A stretch of 62,268 bases of DNA from Enterovibrio coralii (GCF_001559595.1 NZ_LNTY01000035.1:1-62268); one strand, 5' to 3'. Shown: positions 36,354-46,427, counted from the stretch's first letter. The notes: generated by a model not told the origin, from the sequence alone. Translations and numbers: made by a program.

Positions 36354-37996
36354 GTTCTCTCCAACATATCCTGGTTGGCGGCACCTGGTGGAACCAGTGG
36401 CCATACGTTCTCTTCCTCTGAGATAGCAACATGCAGCAGATAGGCTGTGTCACTGGCCAGCATTGCCTCCAAGGCAGGCTGGACCTCGTCTTTACGGGTA
36501 ATGGTTTTACCCGGAATATCAAATGCCTTGGCTAAGGCAACGAAGTCGGGGTTATCCGACAGGTTGGTCTCACTGTAGCGTTTTTCGAAAAACAATTCCT
36601 GCCACTGGCGAACCATCCCGAGGCGCTGATTATCCAATAGCACCATCTTCACAGGTATATTACGTCTTTTCAGGGTGCCAAGCTCCTGAACATTCATCAT
36701 AAACGACCCGTCTCCCGAAACTAATACGACCTCGTCGTCAGGACGTGCCATTTTTGCGCCCATGGCGGCTGGCAAACCGAAGCCCATGGTGCCTAATCCT
36801 GCAGACGTCAGCAGGTTCTCAGGACGACGTGGCTCAACGTGCTGGGCAACCCACATTTGGTGCTGACCCACATCGGTGGCGACCACTGTTGAATCTGGCA
36901 TGGTGTCGGAAAGTTGTTTTAATAGCAAAGGTGCGTAGATCGGGTCGCCAGGGTGGTCGTAACGCCAGCCGAAGTTGGCTTTCATCTCGGTAATGTCATC
37001 TTGCCACGCTTGAATATCAGCAGGCTCGCCCAACTGCGGCAATACGGTATTTAGCTCGCCACGCAAAGCAACATTGGCGCGGCGCAGTTTGTTGAACTCA
37101 GCAGCATCGATATCGATGTGCACCACTTTAGCGTGCGGTGCGAAGGTATCGAGCTTGCCCGTCACGCGATCATCAAAGCGTGCGCCGATGGCGATCAGCA
37201 GATCCGATTGCTGCACCGCAAGGTTTGCCGCTTTGGTGCCGTGCATGCCAAGCATACCAAGGTAATGCGGGTAGTCTTTATCGACTGACCCCAAGCCTTT
37301 GAGTGTGCTGGTGGCGGGGATTTGGCTATGCGCCAAGAACTGACGCAAAGTGTCGGTGGCATGACCCAATTGCACACCGCCGCCTACATAGACTATCGGC
37401 TTCTTAGCGTCAGCGATCAGCGCGTTGGCCGTTTGTAATGCCGCTTCTTCAACAGTCGGAAAAGCGGGCGTAGGCAGACTTGGTAACGTGAATTCATCCA
37501 ATTGCGCGAGTTGCACATCTTTGGCGATGTCCACCAGCACTGGGCCTGGTCGGCCTTCGTTGGCCACAATAAAGGCTTCTGCCAGTGTAGAAGCTAAATC
37601 GCGTGTGTCGGTGACAAGGATACTGTGTTTGGTACAAGCAAGGGAAAGACCGAGTACATCGACTTCTTGAAACGCATCGGTGCCGATGAGCGGGCTGGCA
37701 ACTTGGCCTGTGATGGCAACGATAGGCACAGAGTCCATCATGGCATCGGCAAGGCCGGTGATGAGGTTAGTGGCACCAGGGCCTGAAGTGGCAAGACATA
37801 CACCAACGCCACCTGTGGAGCGGGCATAACCGATAGCGGCCATGGCTGCGCCTTGTTCATGTCGACATAGAACGTGGTCGACGCCGCCATCATACAGTGC
37901 ATCGTACACCGGCATGATAGCCCCGCCGGGATAACCAAAGATGGTGGTGACGCCTTGTTGACGTAACGCGCTAACGACCAGTTGTGCACCCGTCAT
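36350..37996 (-). CDS. ilvG: Acetohydroxyacid synthase II large subunit
   Basis: IlvG is the ThDP- and FAD-dependent catalytic subunit that joins pyruvate with pyruvate or 2-oxobutanoate. The 548-residue protein has the catalytic glutamate region [28 protein letters not shown] and the ThDP-binding motif [14 protein letters not shown]. Unlike the frameshifted ilvG of E. coli K-12, this frame is intact. It lies 163 bases downstream of the ilvL leader stop and is controlled by the attenuator between them. Confidence 0.97.
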   Translation of the reverse strand: MTGAQLVVSALRQQGVTTIFGYPGGAIMPVYDALYDGGVDHVLCRHEQGAAMAAIGYARSTGGVGVCLATSGPGATNLITGLADAMMDSVPIVAITGQVASPLIGTDAFQEVDVLGLSLACTKHSILVTDTRDLASTLAEAFIVANEGRPGPVLVDIAKDVQLAQLDEFTLPSLPTPAFPTVEEAALQTANALIADAKKPIVYVGGGVQLGHATDTLRQFLAHSQIPATSTLKGLGSVDKDYPHYLGMLGMHGTKAANLAVQQSDLLIAIGARFDDRVTGKLDTFAPHAKVVHIDIDAAEFNKLRRANVALRGELNTVLPQLGEPADIQAWQDDITEMKANFGWRYDHPGDPIYAPLLLKQLSDTMPDSTVVATDVGQHQMWVAQHVEPRRPENLLTSAGLGTMGFGLPAAMGAKMARPDDEVVLVSGDGSFMMNVQELGTLKRRNIPVKMVLLDNQRLGMVRQWQELFFEKRYSETNLSDNPDFVALAKAFDIPGKTITRKDEVQPALEAMLASDTAYLLHVAISEEENVWPLVPPGAANQDMLERT

Positions 37997-38107
37997 TTTG
38001 ACCTCCCGAAACTTACCAATGCGTGGGAGAGTTGTGTCTGCTCTGCTTCCTGTAAAGGTTCCATACCGCGTTATCCTTTTGCGTTTTGTAACCGTGTGTC
38101 CAAATGT

Positions 38108-38140
38108 GAAAAAAGCCCCCGGACCTTTCGATGCGGGGGC
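38108..38140 (-). terminator. ilv attenuator terminator
   Basis: On the minus strand GCCCCC and GGGGGC pair (38115-38120 with 38135-38140) and are followed by six T's. It lies between the leader peptide and ilvG, where read-through depends on ribosome stalling in the leader. Confidence 0.9.
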
Positions 38141-38159
38141 TGGTTGCGATGTTTGTTTG

Positions 38160-38246
38160 CTATTTTCGAACCGTCGCTGCCCCTCGCGGTAGTAGCACCA
38201 CGATAATTGAAATAATAATGACTAGAGCGCGATTCAATTTATTCAT
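38160..38246 (-). CDS. ilvL: ilv operon leader peptide IlvL
   Basis: A 28-residue open frame, [20 protein letters not shown] followed by RGAATVRK. Fourteen of 28 residues are Ile, Val or Leu, with the run [11 protein letters not shown] at residues 9-19. It resembles the E. coli IlvL layout, where a branched-chain-rich core ends in Pro and then GAA. Scarcity of charged Ile, Val or Leu tRNA would stall the ribosome here and prevent the attenuator from forming. A TTGACA -35-like hexamer lies upstream at 38289-38294 on the minus strand. Confidence 0.93.
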   Translation of the reverse strand: MNKLNRALVIIISIIVVLLPRGAATVRK

Positions 38247-38455
38247 TTTTGATTCATTCTTCGCCGTTTGTGTCGGCGGTGTATGTTTATGTCAACGTTT
38301 GTTTGCATACATGTTGTCCGCTCATAGTGGTATCACAGACCTTCGTCGCATGACAAGCAAAAAATGAGCAGTTTTCCCAAAATCTGCTTAATGATGCAGT
38401 AATACTTAAAAATTAAACCATTAAGTTATTGATAATTAAATAGTTAGCTGCATCC

Positions 38456-39981
38456 ATGAATTTATCTATTATTCACAGTCGTGCTTGCGTCGGCGTCAGT
38501 GCACCCTCGGTGACCGTTGAAGTGCATATCAGCAATGGGCTTCCTGCGTTCAATTTGGTGGGCTTGGCAGAGACCACAGTCAAAGAGGCACGCGACAGGG
38601 TTCGAAGTGCCATCGTCAACTCTGGGTATGAGTTTCCTGCCCGCCGGATCACGGTCAATTTAGCCCCGGCCGATCTGCCCAAAGAGGGCGGACGGTTCGA
38701 TTTACCCATCGCCCTTGGCATTCTTGCTGCTTCTGGGCTGCTTCCCATGACCCAGCTTAACGGCTACGAGTTTGTGGGAGAGCTGGCGTTATCTGGCCAG
38801 TTACGTGGTGTAAAAGGCACGCTGCCGGCTGGCGTGGCGAGCCGAGAAGCAGAGAGAAAGCTTATTGTGCCGGATGACAATGGCGGGCAAGTTGCCTTGG
38901 TTGGGCGAGAGCGACACCTTTCTGCACCCGATCTCATCAGCGTTTGTCGCCACCTTTGTGGTCAAGGCAGCCTGACGCTTCAAGAGCCTGATGAGGCTGA
39001 GCGGTTGGATGAATCGCCGACGCGTTGCTTGCAAGACATCATCGGTCAGCAGCAAGGAAAACGCGCGTTGGAGATTGCGGCAGCAGGCAGTCATAACCTG
39101 CTGTTTCTTGGGCCACCAGGCACAGGAAAAACCATGTTGGCGTCGCGCATGGCGGATTTGTTGCCACCAATGAGTGACGACGAGGCCTTGGAAACCGCGG
39201 CTGTTACGTCTCTTACTGAAAAGCCACTGCATGAAGGTAATTGGCGTCAGCGGCCTTATCGCACGCCACATCATTCAAGCTCGATGGCCGCGTTAGTGGG
39301 CGGCGGTACAGTGCCAAAACCCGGTGAAATCTCACTGGCGCATAACGGCCTGCTGTTTTTGGATGAAATGCCGGAATTTGAGCGAAAAGTGTTGGATTCA
39401 CTACGTGAACCGCTCGAATCTGGCGAAGTGGTGATTTCTAGGGCTAACGGTAAAACCCGCTTTCCAGCGCGCTTTCAGCTTATCGGGGCGTTAAACCCAA
39501 GCCCAACCGGGCATTACGAAGGGCAACTTGCTCGTTCTAATCCGCAGGCGACGCTGCGTTACCTCAACCGCCTTTCTGGTCCTTTCCTCGATAGGTTTGA
39601 TTTGTCGATAGAAATCCCAGCTTTGCCTCGCGGCACGCTCACTGAAGGTGGCGATCGTGGTGAGCCGACGGCCGTGGTCAAAGCGCGGGTGGATAAGGCG
39701 AGAGCTGTGATGCTGGCGCGCGCAGGCAAGGTGAACGCACAGCTGTCGAGCCGAGAAATCGACACCTATTGTCCGCTTGCGCGTGAAGATGCGGACTTTC
39801 TTGAAACGGCGTTGCATCGACTTGGGCTGTCGATACGCGCATATCACCGCATCATCAAGGTGGCGAGGACGATTGCAGATCTGGCCGGTGAGCCCAACAT
39901 TCAGCGCGGCCACCTGGCAGAAGCTTGGGTTATCGCTCAATGGACAGGCTACTCAAACAGCTCACGGCTCTGGCCAGTTAA
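38456..39981 (+). CDS. comM: ComM/YifB-family AAA+ helicase-like protein, frameshifted near its end
   Basis: ComM is an AAA+ helicase that extends D-loop branch migration during natural transformation in Vibrio. The protein starts MNLSIIHSRACVGVSAPSV, has the P-loop GPPGTGKTMLASRM near residue 219, Walker B LLFLDEMPEF and the Mg-chelatase-type insert. The uncorrected frame ends in an atypical tail to 40009. Restoring one T at 39925-39926 gives HLAEALGYRSMDRLLKQL and a stop at 39979-39981, for 508 residues, the family length. It is divergent from ilvL across a 209-bp gap. Confidence 0.94.
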
Positions 39982-40102
39982 AGACAGTTGCGCGGCTGAA
40001 CTGATTTGACCACTGGCAACTGAATGGTGTTTTTTATTTGTGCAGCGTATCATTACGACCTTATGACAACGTCTGATATTACTACGCATCGGGATACTGG
40101 TT

Positions 40103-41028
40103 TTGTTGTTACTCGTTCTAAATTCTCTGCTGGTTTGCCTTAACACCGCCTTATGGTCGGTGTTGATTTGCTGCTTTGCGCTGCTCAAATTGCTGCTGCC
40201 GATCCCGCCATTGCAACGCGCGATCACCCAACTGTGCAACGGTTTTATGTGGGCGTGGGCGACCCTTAACCACAAGCTGTTGATGATGACCTCAAACGTG
40301 GAATGGGACATAGAAGGCGGCGAAGACCTCGATAAGGACGGCTGGTACCTTTTGATTGCCAACCATCTTAGCTGGACCGATATCGTGGTGGTTTTTTCGG
40401 TGTTCAAAGACCGCATCCCGATGGCGAAGTTCTTCTTAAAACAGCAGCTTCTGTATGTGCCGTTTTTGGGGATGGCGTGCTGGGCGGTCGACATGCCGTT
40501 TATGAAACGTTATTCGCGCCAGTACCTTTTGAAGCACCCGGAAAAACGCGGCAGCGACTTGGCAACGACGCGCAAATCCTGTGCGCGCTTTCGTCATACA
40601 CCGACCACAGTCGTGAACTTTGTGGAAGGCACGCGCTACACCCCTGAAAAGCAAAAGAAGACGCGTTCTCCGTTTGACCATCTTCTGGCACCGAAAACCG
40701 GCGGTATTGCGTATACGCTGGGCGCAATGGGCGAGCAGTTTGATGCCATTATCAATGTGACCGTGGCTATCCGGAAAATCGCACCTTGCCATTTAAAGAC
40801 CTGCTCTCAGGGCGGATGAAAAAGGTGGTGGTACGCATTCATACCTTGCCAGTGGATGAGAAAGTGACTGGTGATTACTTCAATGACAAGGTATTCAAGC
40901 GTCAATTCCATCAATGGCTGACGTCGGTGTGGGAAGAAAAAGACCGCGAGCTTGAGGCGATTTATGCTGAGCGTCCGGCGCGGATTTCCGACCCCGTCGC
41001 CGAGCAACGCTCGGTAAGTACGCAATAA
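40103..41028 (+). CDS. yihG: YihG-like acyltransferase, frameshifted
   Basis: This is an inner-membrane PlsC-type (LPLAT) acyltransferase. An N-terminal hydrophobic segment (LLLVLNSLLVCLNTALWSV) is followed by the catalytic NHLSWTD (the HxxxxD motif) and the acceptor-binding FVEGTRY. It aligns closely with E. coli YihG (MKRYSRQYLLKHPEKRG, TTVVNFVEGT). One T is missing near 40768; restoring it gives NVTVAYPENRTLPFKDLLSG and about 308 residues. The start is uncertain: the TTG at 40103 is the simplest choice, and the ATG at 40063 is in another frame. As in E. coli it neighbours dsbA and srkA. Confidence 0.88.
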
Positions 41029-41056
41029 AAAAGGGCCTCACGGCCCTTTTTTTTTG
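41028..41056. terminator. Bidirectional terminator between yihG and dsbA
   Basis: AAAAAGGGCC-tcac-GGCCCTTTTTTTT serves both convergent genes. Confidence 0.92.
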
Positions 41057-41064
41057 CTCGACAC

Positions 41065-41666
41065 TTATTGTGTCAGCAGGTAGTTCACCAGCTCAAAGTA
41101 TTCGTCGGTACTGTTGATGGTTTTTGGTGTCACGTGGTAGCGACCATTGACGATCACTGCCGGTACACCGCGCAGGCCAGACTCTTGGAAGGCCTTGTCA
41201 AAACGGTTCGCCATCGCGTTAACCGCGAAGCTGTTGTACGTGCCGTCGAATTTTTTCGCATCCACACCTTCATCAATAAAGATCTGGCGGATTTCTTCTT
41301 CGTTGCGAGGTGGCTTGTTCAGCACGTGAATGCGGTTGAAAATCACAGGTTCAATCTTGTCTGCTACACCCAACATTTCTGCTGTTGCGAACGCTTTGCT
41401 CAACGCTTTACCCATGCCGCCACCCATGAATGACACGTGGTTTTTGTTGAAGGACACGTTCTCTGGGATGTTCTTTTTCAGTTCCGTCATCAGCCTTGGC
41501 TGCGGTAGCAGTGTGGACAATAAAACGAAAAGAACTCGGTAACGGTTGGCGACTCAGATTTTGGTAAATCCAGAACTTGGTAATCTTCGCCCGCATTGAA
41601 ACGTGCTGCTTGCGCAGAAAACGCCAACATTGCTGCTGCGGCGACTGCGAACAGTTTTTTCAACAT
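41065..41666 (-). CDS. dsbA: Thiol:disulfide interchange protein DsbA, frameshifted
   Basis: DsbA introduces disulfide bonds into periplasmic proteins and is reoxidised by DsbB. The sequence starts [20 protein letters not shown], a signal peptide cleaved after about residue 20. The active site CPHC is at residues 50-53 in FFSFYCPHC. The thioredoxin fold continues in another frame ([20 protein letters not shown], with the cis-proline in GVPAVIVNG). One base is missing near 41501; restoring a C on the minus strand gives [10 protein letters not shown] and 200 residues, the Vibrio DsbA length. srkA lies upstream and is probably co-transcribed. Confidence 0.95.
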
Positions 41667-41702
41667 AGCTTTCTTTCTCCCTGATTGTAATAGTTTTTCA
41701 GC

Positions 41703-42688
41703 TTACCATTGAGGCGTCAGCGTGAGTGCTGGTTCTTCAAGTGCTGCGAGTTGTTCTTTAAAAGCAAGCACCTGACTTTCCCAGTATTTTGCCTCAGCAA
41801 ACCATGGGAATGCACGAGGAAATGCGGGATCTTGCCAGCGCTTTGCCAACCACGCCATGTAGTGCACCATTCTGAGACCGCGAAGTGGCTCGATTAGTTG
41901 CAATTGTTGGTGCGGAAAGTCGTAAAACTCTGAATAAGCATCGGCAATGGTATCCAGTTGCGCGAGTTGGTCGGCACGGTCTCCGTTGAGCAACATCCAA
42001 ATATCCTGGATCGCTGGGCCGTTTCGCGCGTCATCCAAATCAACAAACATCGGGCCATCACGCCATAAAATGTTGCTTGGGTGACAATCCCCGTGAAGAC
42101 GGATGGATTGCCAGTTGTCTTGCCAGCGTGAAGACAATACCTCTATCAGTCTGTCCAAATCTGAAAAGAAGGCCGTCTCTAGGTGGTGCGGAATAAAGCT
42201 GCTGTTTTCCAGCATTTTACGCGGCTGAATCAAGTATTCATCCAACCCAATGGTTGGACGCTCGGTAAACGGCTTGCTGGCGCCCAATTTATGGATACGC
42301 CCTAAGAAGCGACCTACCATTCTAGCTGATCCCAGTTATCCACTTCAAAGGTGCGGCCACCGACACTTGGGAAGACCGCAAAGCGGTAACCTTCATGCTC
42401 AAACAAGCTTTTTCCGTCTAAGGAGATAGGCGCGGCAACCGGAATGTCTGCTTGCTCTAAATCGAACGCAAACTGGTGCTCTTCGAGAATTTGCGCGTTG
42501 CTCCAACGCTGAGGACGATAGAACTTGGTCACGAAACGACGGCGTTCTTCATCTTGGAATTGATATACGCGGTTTTCATAGCTGTTCAGAGGCAGCAAAC
42601 CGGATTCTGGGCGAATACCTACCGATTCCAATGCATTGATCAGCATGTCCGGTGTCAGGTGTTCAAAGGAAAACTGGGCGTCACTCAT
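41703..42688 (-). CDS. srkA: Stress response kinase SrkA (YihE), frameshifted
   Basis: SrkA is a Ser/Thr protein kinase of the aminoglycoside phosphotransferase fold, linked in E. coli to survival of Cpx-sensed stress. The catalytic loop LHGDCHPSNILW and the metal-binding FVDLDDARNGPA are in the second piece. The first piece starts MSDAQFSFEHLTPDMLINAL. One A is missing near 42320 (GAATGG should read GAAATGG), and repair gives DQLEMVGRFLGRIH and 328 residues, the same as E. coli. It lies 36 bases upstream of dsbA, the conserved srkA-dsbA pair. Confidence 0.94.
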
Positions 42689-42814
42689 TTTGACAATTCT
42701 TGGCGATATCTTGCTAAGGATGGTAACAGAGAAATGCACTTTCCGTGTTGTCACAAAAAGAAAAAGGCACCGAGGGCACCTTTTTCAGCGTGACGTCACG
42801 ACAAGAACAGCAGG

Positions 42815-44242
42815 CTAGAGCTTGCTGATAAAGCGGCTCTCGGTTGCCACAGATTTCTTGTCTTCGCCCGAATGGCGCTCAAGCACAAAGGTAATATCTG
42901 CAATCGGCTTGTCGAGTTCATACGGGTCGACACCTAGGCTGATTGGCAGAGTAAAGATCTCGCCAGCACTCAGGGTGACTTCTTTTTTGCCGTACCACTC
43001 AATGCCGTCCAGACCTGACACGGACAGAGAGTAGGTTTCCGGCTGCTGGGTTTTGTTCAAAATCTTCAGCGTGTAGGTGTTCTCAACCAAGCCATCGCTG
43101 TTGGTTTTAAACAGCTGAGTGCGGTCGCGCATGACATCCAAACGCATCGGCTGAACTTGTGAGAATAAGAAGAAGAACAGCCCAAACATGGCCACCATGA
43201 CCACGCCGTAGCCAATCAATTTCGGGCGCACCACGTCCACTTTGTGGCCGTCGAGTTTGTGCTCTGTGGTGTAGCTAATCAGTCCCTTGGCATAGTTCAT
43301 TTTCGACATGGTTTCGTCACAGGCGTCGATACAGGCACCACAGTTGATGCACTCGTATTGCAGGCCGTCACGGATATCGATGCCCGTTGGGCACACCTGC
43401 ACGCAAAGGTTACAGTCGATGCAATCGCCAAGCCCTAGCTCTTTCGGGTCTTTCTTACGAGAGCGAGGCCCGCGCTTTTCACCGCGAGTTGTGTCGTAGC
43501 CCACGATGAAGGTGTCTTTGTCGAACATTGCCGATTGGAAGCGCGCATACGGACACATGTGAATACACATGATGGAGCGCATCCAGCCCGCGTTACCGTA
43601 GGTACAAACACTGAAAAACAGCACCCAAAATGCCACCCAGAAGCTGGCGTTGAAGGTAAAAAAGTCGACGAAGAGTTCTTTGACTGGGACGAAATAGCCC
43701 ACAAAAGTGAGGCCAGTCAGCAATGCCACCGCGAACCAGCAAATGTGCTTGGCGGTTTTACGCAGTAACAGCGCTTTGGTGAGCGGCATGGAGTCTTGCT
43801 TTTTTCGCTTGTTGGCTGAGCCTTCGAGTTTTTCTTCAAACCAGATGTAGATGAAGGTCCAGACGGTTTGCGGACACAGGTAGCCACACCAGACTCGCCC
43901 TAAAAAGGTGGTGATAAAAAACAGCCCAAAGGCGGCAATCATAAATAGCGTGGCGAGCAAGGTGAGATCTTGCGGCCAGAGGGTGGTGCCGAAGAAGTTG
44001 AACTGTTGTTTGCCGATATCAATCAAGATGGCTTGTCTGTCGCCATAAGGAATCCACGGCGTCAACACGAAGAGCAGCATAAAGAACCAGCCCATTTTTC
44101 TTCGAAGTTGCTGGTAGACGCCGCTCATTGCTCGCACATAGATGCGGTTACTGGGGTTGAATCTGTCGCCGCCGCCTTTGTGGGTTTTGGGGTTGAACTC
44201 TTTCGGTGTGACGTCTTTGACGTCGATTTTATCCTTGCTCAT
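42815..44242 (-). CDS. ccoG: Cytochrome c oxidase accessory protein CcoG (RdxA)
   Basis: CcoG is a membrane ferredoxin that reduces copper for assembly of cbb3-type oxidase. The protein has about four to five membrane helices, CGYLCPQTVWTF in the membrane part, and a bacterial ferredoxin block with two 4Fe-4S motifs (CIDCNLCVQVCPTGIDIRDG and CINCGACIDACDETM). A C-terminal immunoglobulin-like domain follows. I start at the ATG at 44242 (MSKDKIDVKDVTPK; 475 residues), where AGGTG precedes it, rather than 12 codons upstream. No ccoNOPQ genes are nearby. Confidence 0.93.
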   Translation of the reverse strand: MSKDKIDVKDVTPKEFNPKTHKGGGDRFNPSNRIYVRAMSGVYQQLRRKMGWFFMLLFVLTPWIPYGDRQAILIDIGKQQFNFFGTTLWPQDLTLLATLFMIAAFGLFFITTFLGRVWCGYLCPQTVWTFIYIWFEEKLEGSANKRKKQDSMPLTKALLLRKTAKHICWFAVALLTGLTFVGYFVPVKELFVDFFTFNASFWVAFWVLFFSVCTYGNAGWMRSIMCIHMCPYARFQSAMFDKDTFIVGYDTTRGEKRGPRSRKKDPKELGLGDCIDCNLCVQVCPTGIDIRDGLQYECINCGACIDACDETMSKMNYAKGLISYTTEHKLDGHKVDVVRPKLIGYGVVMVAMFGLFFFLFSQVQPMRLDVMRDRTQLFKTNSDGLVENTYTLKILNKTQQPETYSLSVSGLDGIEWYGKKEVTLSAGEIFTLPISLGVDPYELDKPIADITFVLERHSGEDKKSVATESRFISKL

Positions 44243-44437
44243 GACACCTGCATTCCTTGGGGCAAAAGGGCGTATCACCCTTAATTCACAGAGACCTTGT
44301 CTGTGATTTTTTTATGTTTGATTTGTTAATAATAGTCGCCAGATTATACCGCAGTGACAGTACGGAATTCTGTGCGTGCGGTGGAAAAATAGTCGGGATA
44401 CGGGGGCGTTACGTGTAACAGATAATTGTTTTGAAAT

Positions 44438-44466
44438 AAAAAAGCGAAACCCGAGGGCTTCGCTTT
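44438..44466 (-). terminator. Terminator after yihD
   Basis: AAAGCGAA and TTCGCTTT with inner CCC and GGG form a hairpin, followed on the minus strand by a T-run. It closes the yihD transcript. Confidence 0.88.
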
Positions 44467-44490
44467 AGTATTCTGTGGAATCAGTTGGTT

Positions 44491-44757
44491 TTAGCTGATA
44501 ATGCCACGTGCGCGCAGGATGGCGGTTTTGAAGTCATCCTCACAGTCTTTTGCCAGACCTGGGATCATCTCGTCTTTGTTGCTGTTGCGCATTTTAAGGT
44601 GGTAGATAAGCACGTCATCGGTCAGGTCTTCCAGCTTGCCTTCATAACCTGCTTCAGCTGCCAGCTTACCAATCATTTCCATCAGATTGAGCTCAGGCTC
44701 TTTTTGCCACTCAGGGTGCAAAAGCTCAATCAGTTCGTTTACGCGATGACATTTCAT
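44491..44757 (-). CDS. yihD: YihD family protein
   Basis: An 88-residue cytoplasmic protein of the YihD family, function unknown. It has the conserved segments [40 protein letters not shown] and [14 protein letters not shown] use the ATG at 44757 ([13 protein letters not shown]) because the TTG four codons upstream lacks a better ribosome-binding site, and GGAG lies ten bases before the ATG. In E. coli yihD neighbours srkA and dsbA; here ccoG lies between them. Confidence 0.93.
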   Translation of the reverse strand: MKCHRVNELIELLHPEWQKEPELNLMEMIGKLAAEAGYEGKLEDLTDDVLIYHLKMRNSNKDEMIPGLAKDCEDDFKTAILRARGIIS

Positions 44758-44842
44758 TGAAGACTCCAAATTTGGCGAATAGCCTTAGTTTTTATATGAC
44801 TTATCTGCGTACAGTATCAGATTCTGTCACACGAGACCAAGC

Positions 44843-45016
44843 TTACGCCGCTTCGCCTTCTGGTGCTTGCGTGTTGATAGGCGTTGGACGCACCAGGCTC
44901 AGATCTGGCGTGGTGTCTTGCAGCGTTTTCGCTTTAAAGCGCGGTGCAAATGAGGTTGCACGCATACGTGCTGGAGTACGGGTAACGCGAATAGGACGAA
45001 CAGTTACTGGGCGCAT
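44843..45016 (-). CDS. Unrecognised 57-residue basic protein
   Basis: An open frame of 57 residues begins MRPVTVRPIRVTRTPARMRA and ends TPINTQAPEGEAA. It is Arg/Pro/Thr-rich in the first half (nine Arg in 26 residues) and acidic at the very end. No membrane segment or known motif is visible. Codons are those of highly expressed genes (CGT/CGC for Arg, CTG for Leu), and the opposite-strand frame at the same place looks random. A TATACT box lies 119 bp upstream and a long hairpin between. yihD starts 85 bases downstream on the same strand, so the two may be co-transcribed. I do not recognise it. Confidence 0.6.
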   Translation of the reverse strand: MRPVTVRPIRVTRTPARMRATSFAPRFKAKTLQDTTPDLSLVRPTPINTQAPEGEAA

Positions 45017-45060
45017 TTAGGTTTCTCATTGAATTGCGCATCCATGACGGTTATCTAAAG

Positions 45061-45114
45061 CAGAGTGGCGTCAGGGATTCCAATGGCGTCGTGCCTAGCT
45101 GCGTTATCACTCTG
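45061..45114 (-). ncRNA. Candidate structured 5' leader of the 57-residue gene
   Basis: CAGAGTG (45061-45067) and CACTCTG (45108-45114) are perfect inverted repeats flanking a 40-nucleotide loop. The loop contains GGCGTC twice (45067-45072, overlapping the arm by one base, and 45085-45090). On the minus strand this would fold in the untranslated leader after the TATACT box at 45135-45140. No known riboswitch family is recognised, so this is a structural observation only. Confidence 0.4.
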
Positions 45115-45134
45115 GGAATGTAAAATTCGCGCGG

Positions 45135-45140
45135 AGTATA
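45135..45140 (-). promoter_or_regulatory. Candidate -10 box of the 57-residue gene
   Basis: TATACT on the minus strand follows a T-rich stretch. The -35 is not well defined. Confidence 0.45.
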
Positions 45141-45181
45141 AACAAAAAAAACTGACGAAAAAAGCACCAATTGAAAATAAA

Positions 45182-45206
45182 TTCAGGCGGCCATTGGCCG
45201 CCTGAA
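45182..45206 (-). terminator. Terminator after the diguanylate cyclase gene
   Basis: TTCAGGCGGCC-att-GGCCGCCTGAA is a perfect 11-bp inverted repeat followed on the minus strand by a T-rich run. Confidence 0.9.
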
Positions 45207-45225
45207 GACAAAGGCAAATTTCGCC

Positions 45226-46251
45226 TTAAGCGATGGGCATCACGCGGTTTCTTCCCAAGTTTTTTGCCTCATAAAGCTGTTTGTCTGCGCGCTCGATAAG
45301 GGCTTTGGCATGATCGCCTTTTTCAAACTCCGCCACCCCGATTGAAACGGTGATGTTGTCGAGTTTGGTGCCTGTCTTTTTATCTTTGATCACCAGCTTA
45401 TCGATACTGGCGCGAATGGTTTCAGCCACACGGCGAGAACCATTGAGTGCGCGGTTCGGTACCAGCATGGCGAACTCTTCCCCGCCGTATCGAAATGCCT
45501 GAATGCCTTCGCGGCAATAGTCGGACAGGCGCTTGGCGGTGATCTTTAACACCTGATCGCCCATTAGGTGACCGTAGGTGTCGTTAAAGTTTTTGAAATG
45601 GTCCAAATCGCACAGCAGCAAGCAAAACCCTTTTGGCGGCGGGTTGCTGATCATAGTGCCAAGCTGATCATCAAACGCGCGGCGATTCAGAATACCCGTC
45701 AACGCATCGTTGACGGCTTGCTCGTTGGCTTCGGCGAGGGTTTCCTTCAAGCGGGCAATTTCTTTCTGCGCTTCTGCCAGCTGGTTTTTGAAAAAGCTGG
45801 TGGATTGCTTGATTTCCTTCGACCCTTTCACCGCATTACGCACCAAGGCAATGGTTTCTTCCATGGTCAGGGTTTCTTCGCCGACACGCGCGAGCTGCTT
45901 GAATGACTTGTCCAAGGTGTTTTGGAATACATCGGTGTCTTTCATGGTGTCGACCATGGTGTTACCCATTTCTTGCGCCATGGCTTGCAAGTTGGTCTGG
46001 AGTTCATGAAAGTCTTTGTCGTGCTTCTCTGCGATATGATCTTGATAGAGTTGCTCACATTGCGCAGCACTGACCGAACCACACTCTCGGATGGCGTCGG
46101 TCATGATTTTTGCCAACTCAGCGTCGGTGTGGGCAATATAGGTGTACCAAAGGGCGTAATTGGTTGGCGTCGCCGGCACTTGGTACTTCATCAGCAATGG
46201 AACGATTTTTTTTAAATATCCAGCAGATAATGTAAACGTGTCTTGTGACAT
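45226..46251 (-). CDS. GGDEF-domain diguanylate cyclase
   Basis: The C-terminal half is a GGDEF domain that should make c-di-GMP from two GTP, with the active motif GGEEF at residues 256-260 and metal/nucleotide segments CDLDHFKNFNDTYGHLMGD at about 214-232. The N-terminal half (about 1-170) is helical, cytoplasmic and uncharacterised, with a coiled coil (FFKNQLAEAQKEIARLKE) leading into the cyclase. The position of the inhibitory I-site reads REGI rather than RxxD, so product inhibition by that site is probably absent. The start is the ATG at 46251 (MSQDTFTLSAGYLKK), giving 341 residues. No neighbouring gene shows its input. Confidence 0.93.
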   Translation of the reverse strand: MSQDTFTLSAGYLKKIVPLLMKYQVPATPTNYALWYTYIAHTDAELAKIMTDAIRECGSVSAAQCEQLYQDHIAEKHDKDFHELQTNLQAMAQEMGNTMVDTMKDTDVFQNTLDKSFKQLARVGEETLTMEETIALVRNAVKGSKEIKQSTSFFKNQLAEAQKEIARLKETLAEANEQAVNDALTGILNRRAFDDQLGTMISNPPPKGFCLLLCDLDHFKNFNDTYGHLMGDQVLKITAKRLSDYCREGIQAFRYGGEEFAMLVPNRALNGSRRVAETIRASIDKLVIKDKKTGTKLDNITVSIGVAEFEKGDHAKALIERADKQLYEAKNLGRNRVMPIA

Positions 46252-46427
46252 AGCTGGCTTATTCTCCGTCTTAGGCAGATATCCGGTATCCACCGTTCAC
46301 CAGTGTAATAAGCTTAGTTGAATTTTTCGCATTACTGAGACACCTAACAGAAAGTTGGTGGTTTTATTGGGCACACTCAACGCAGCGATAACGCGAAAGC
46401 GATGGTCAGACAAAGAGGAAGCGGAAC

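Noticed and set aside
44757..45020. Plus-strand 87-residue frame between yihD and the cyclase gene
   Set aside because: The minus-strand 57-residue frame over the same bases has better codon use and its own promoter-like box; this one is poor in conserved features.
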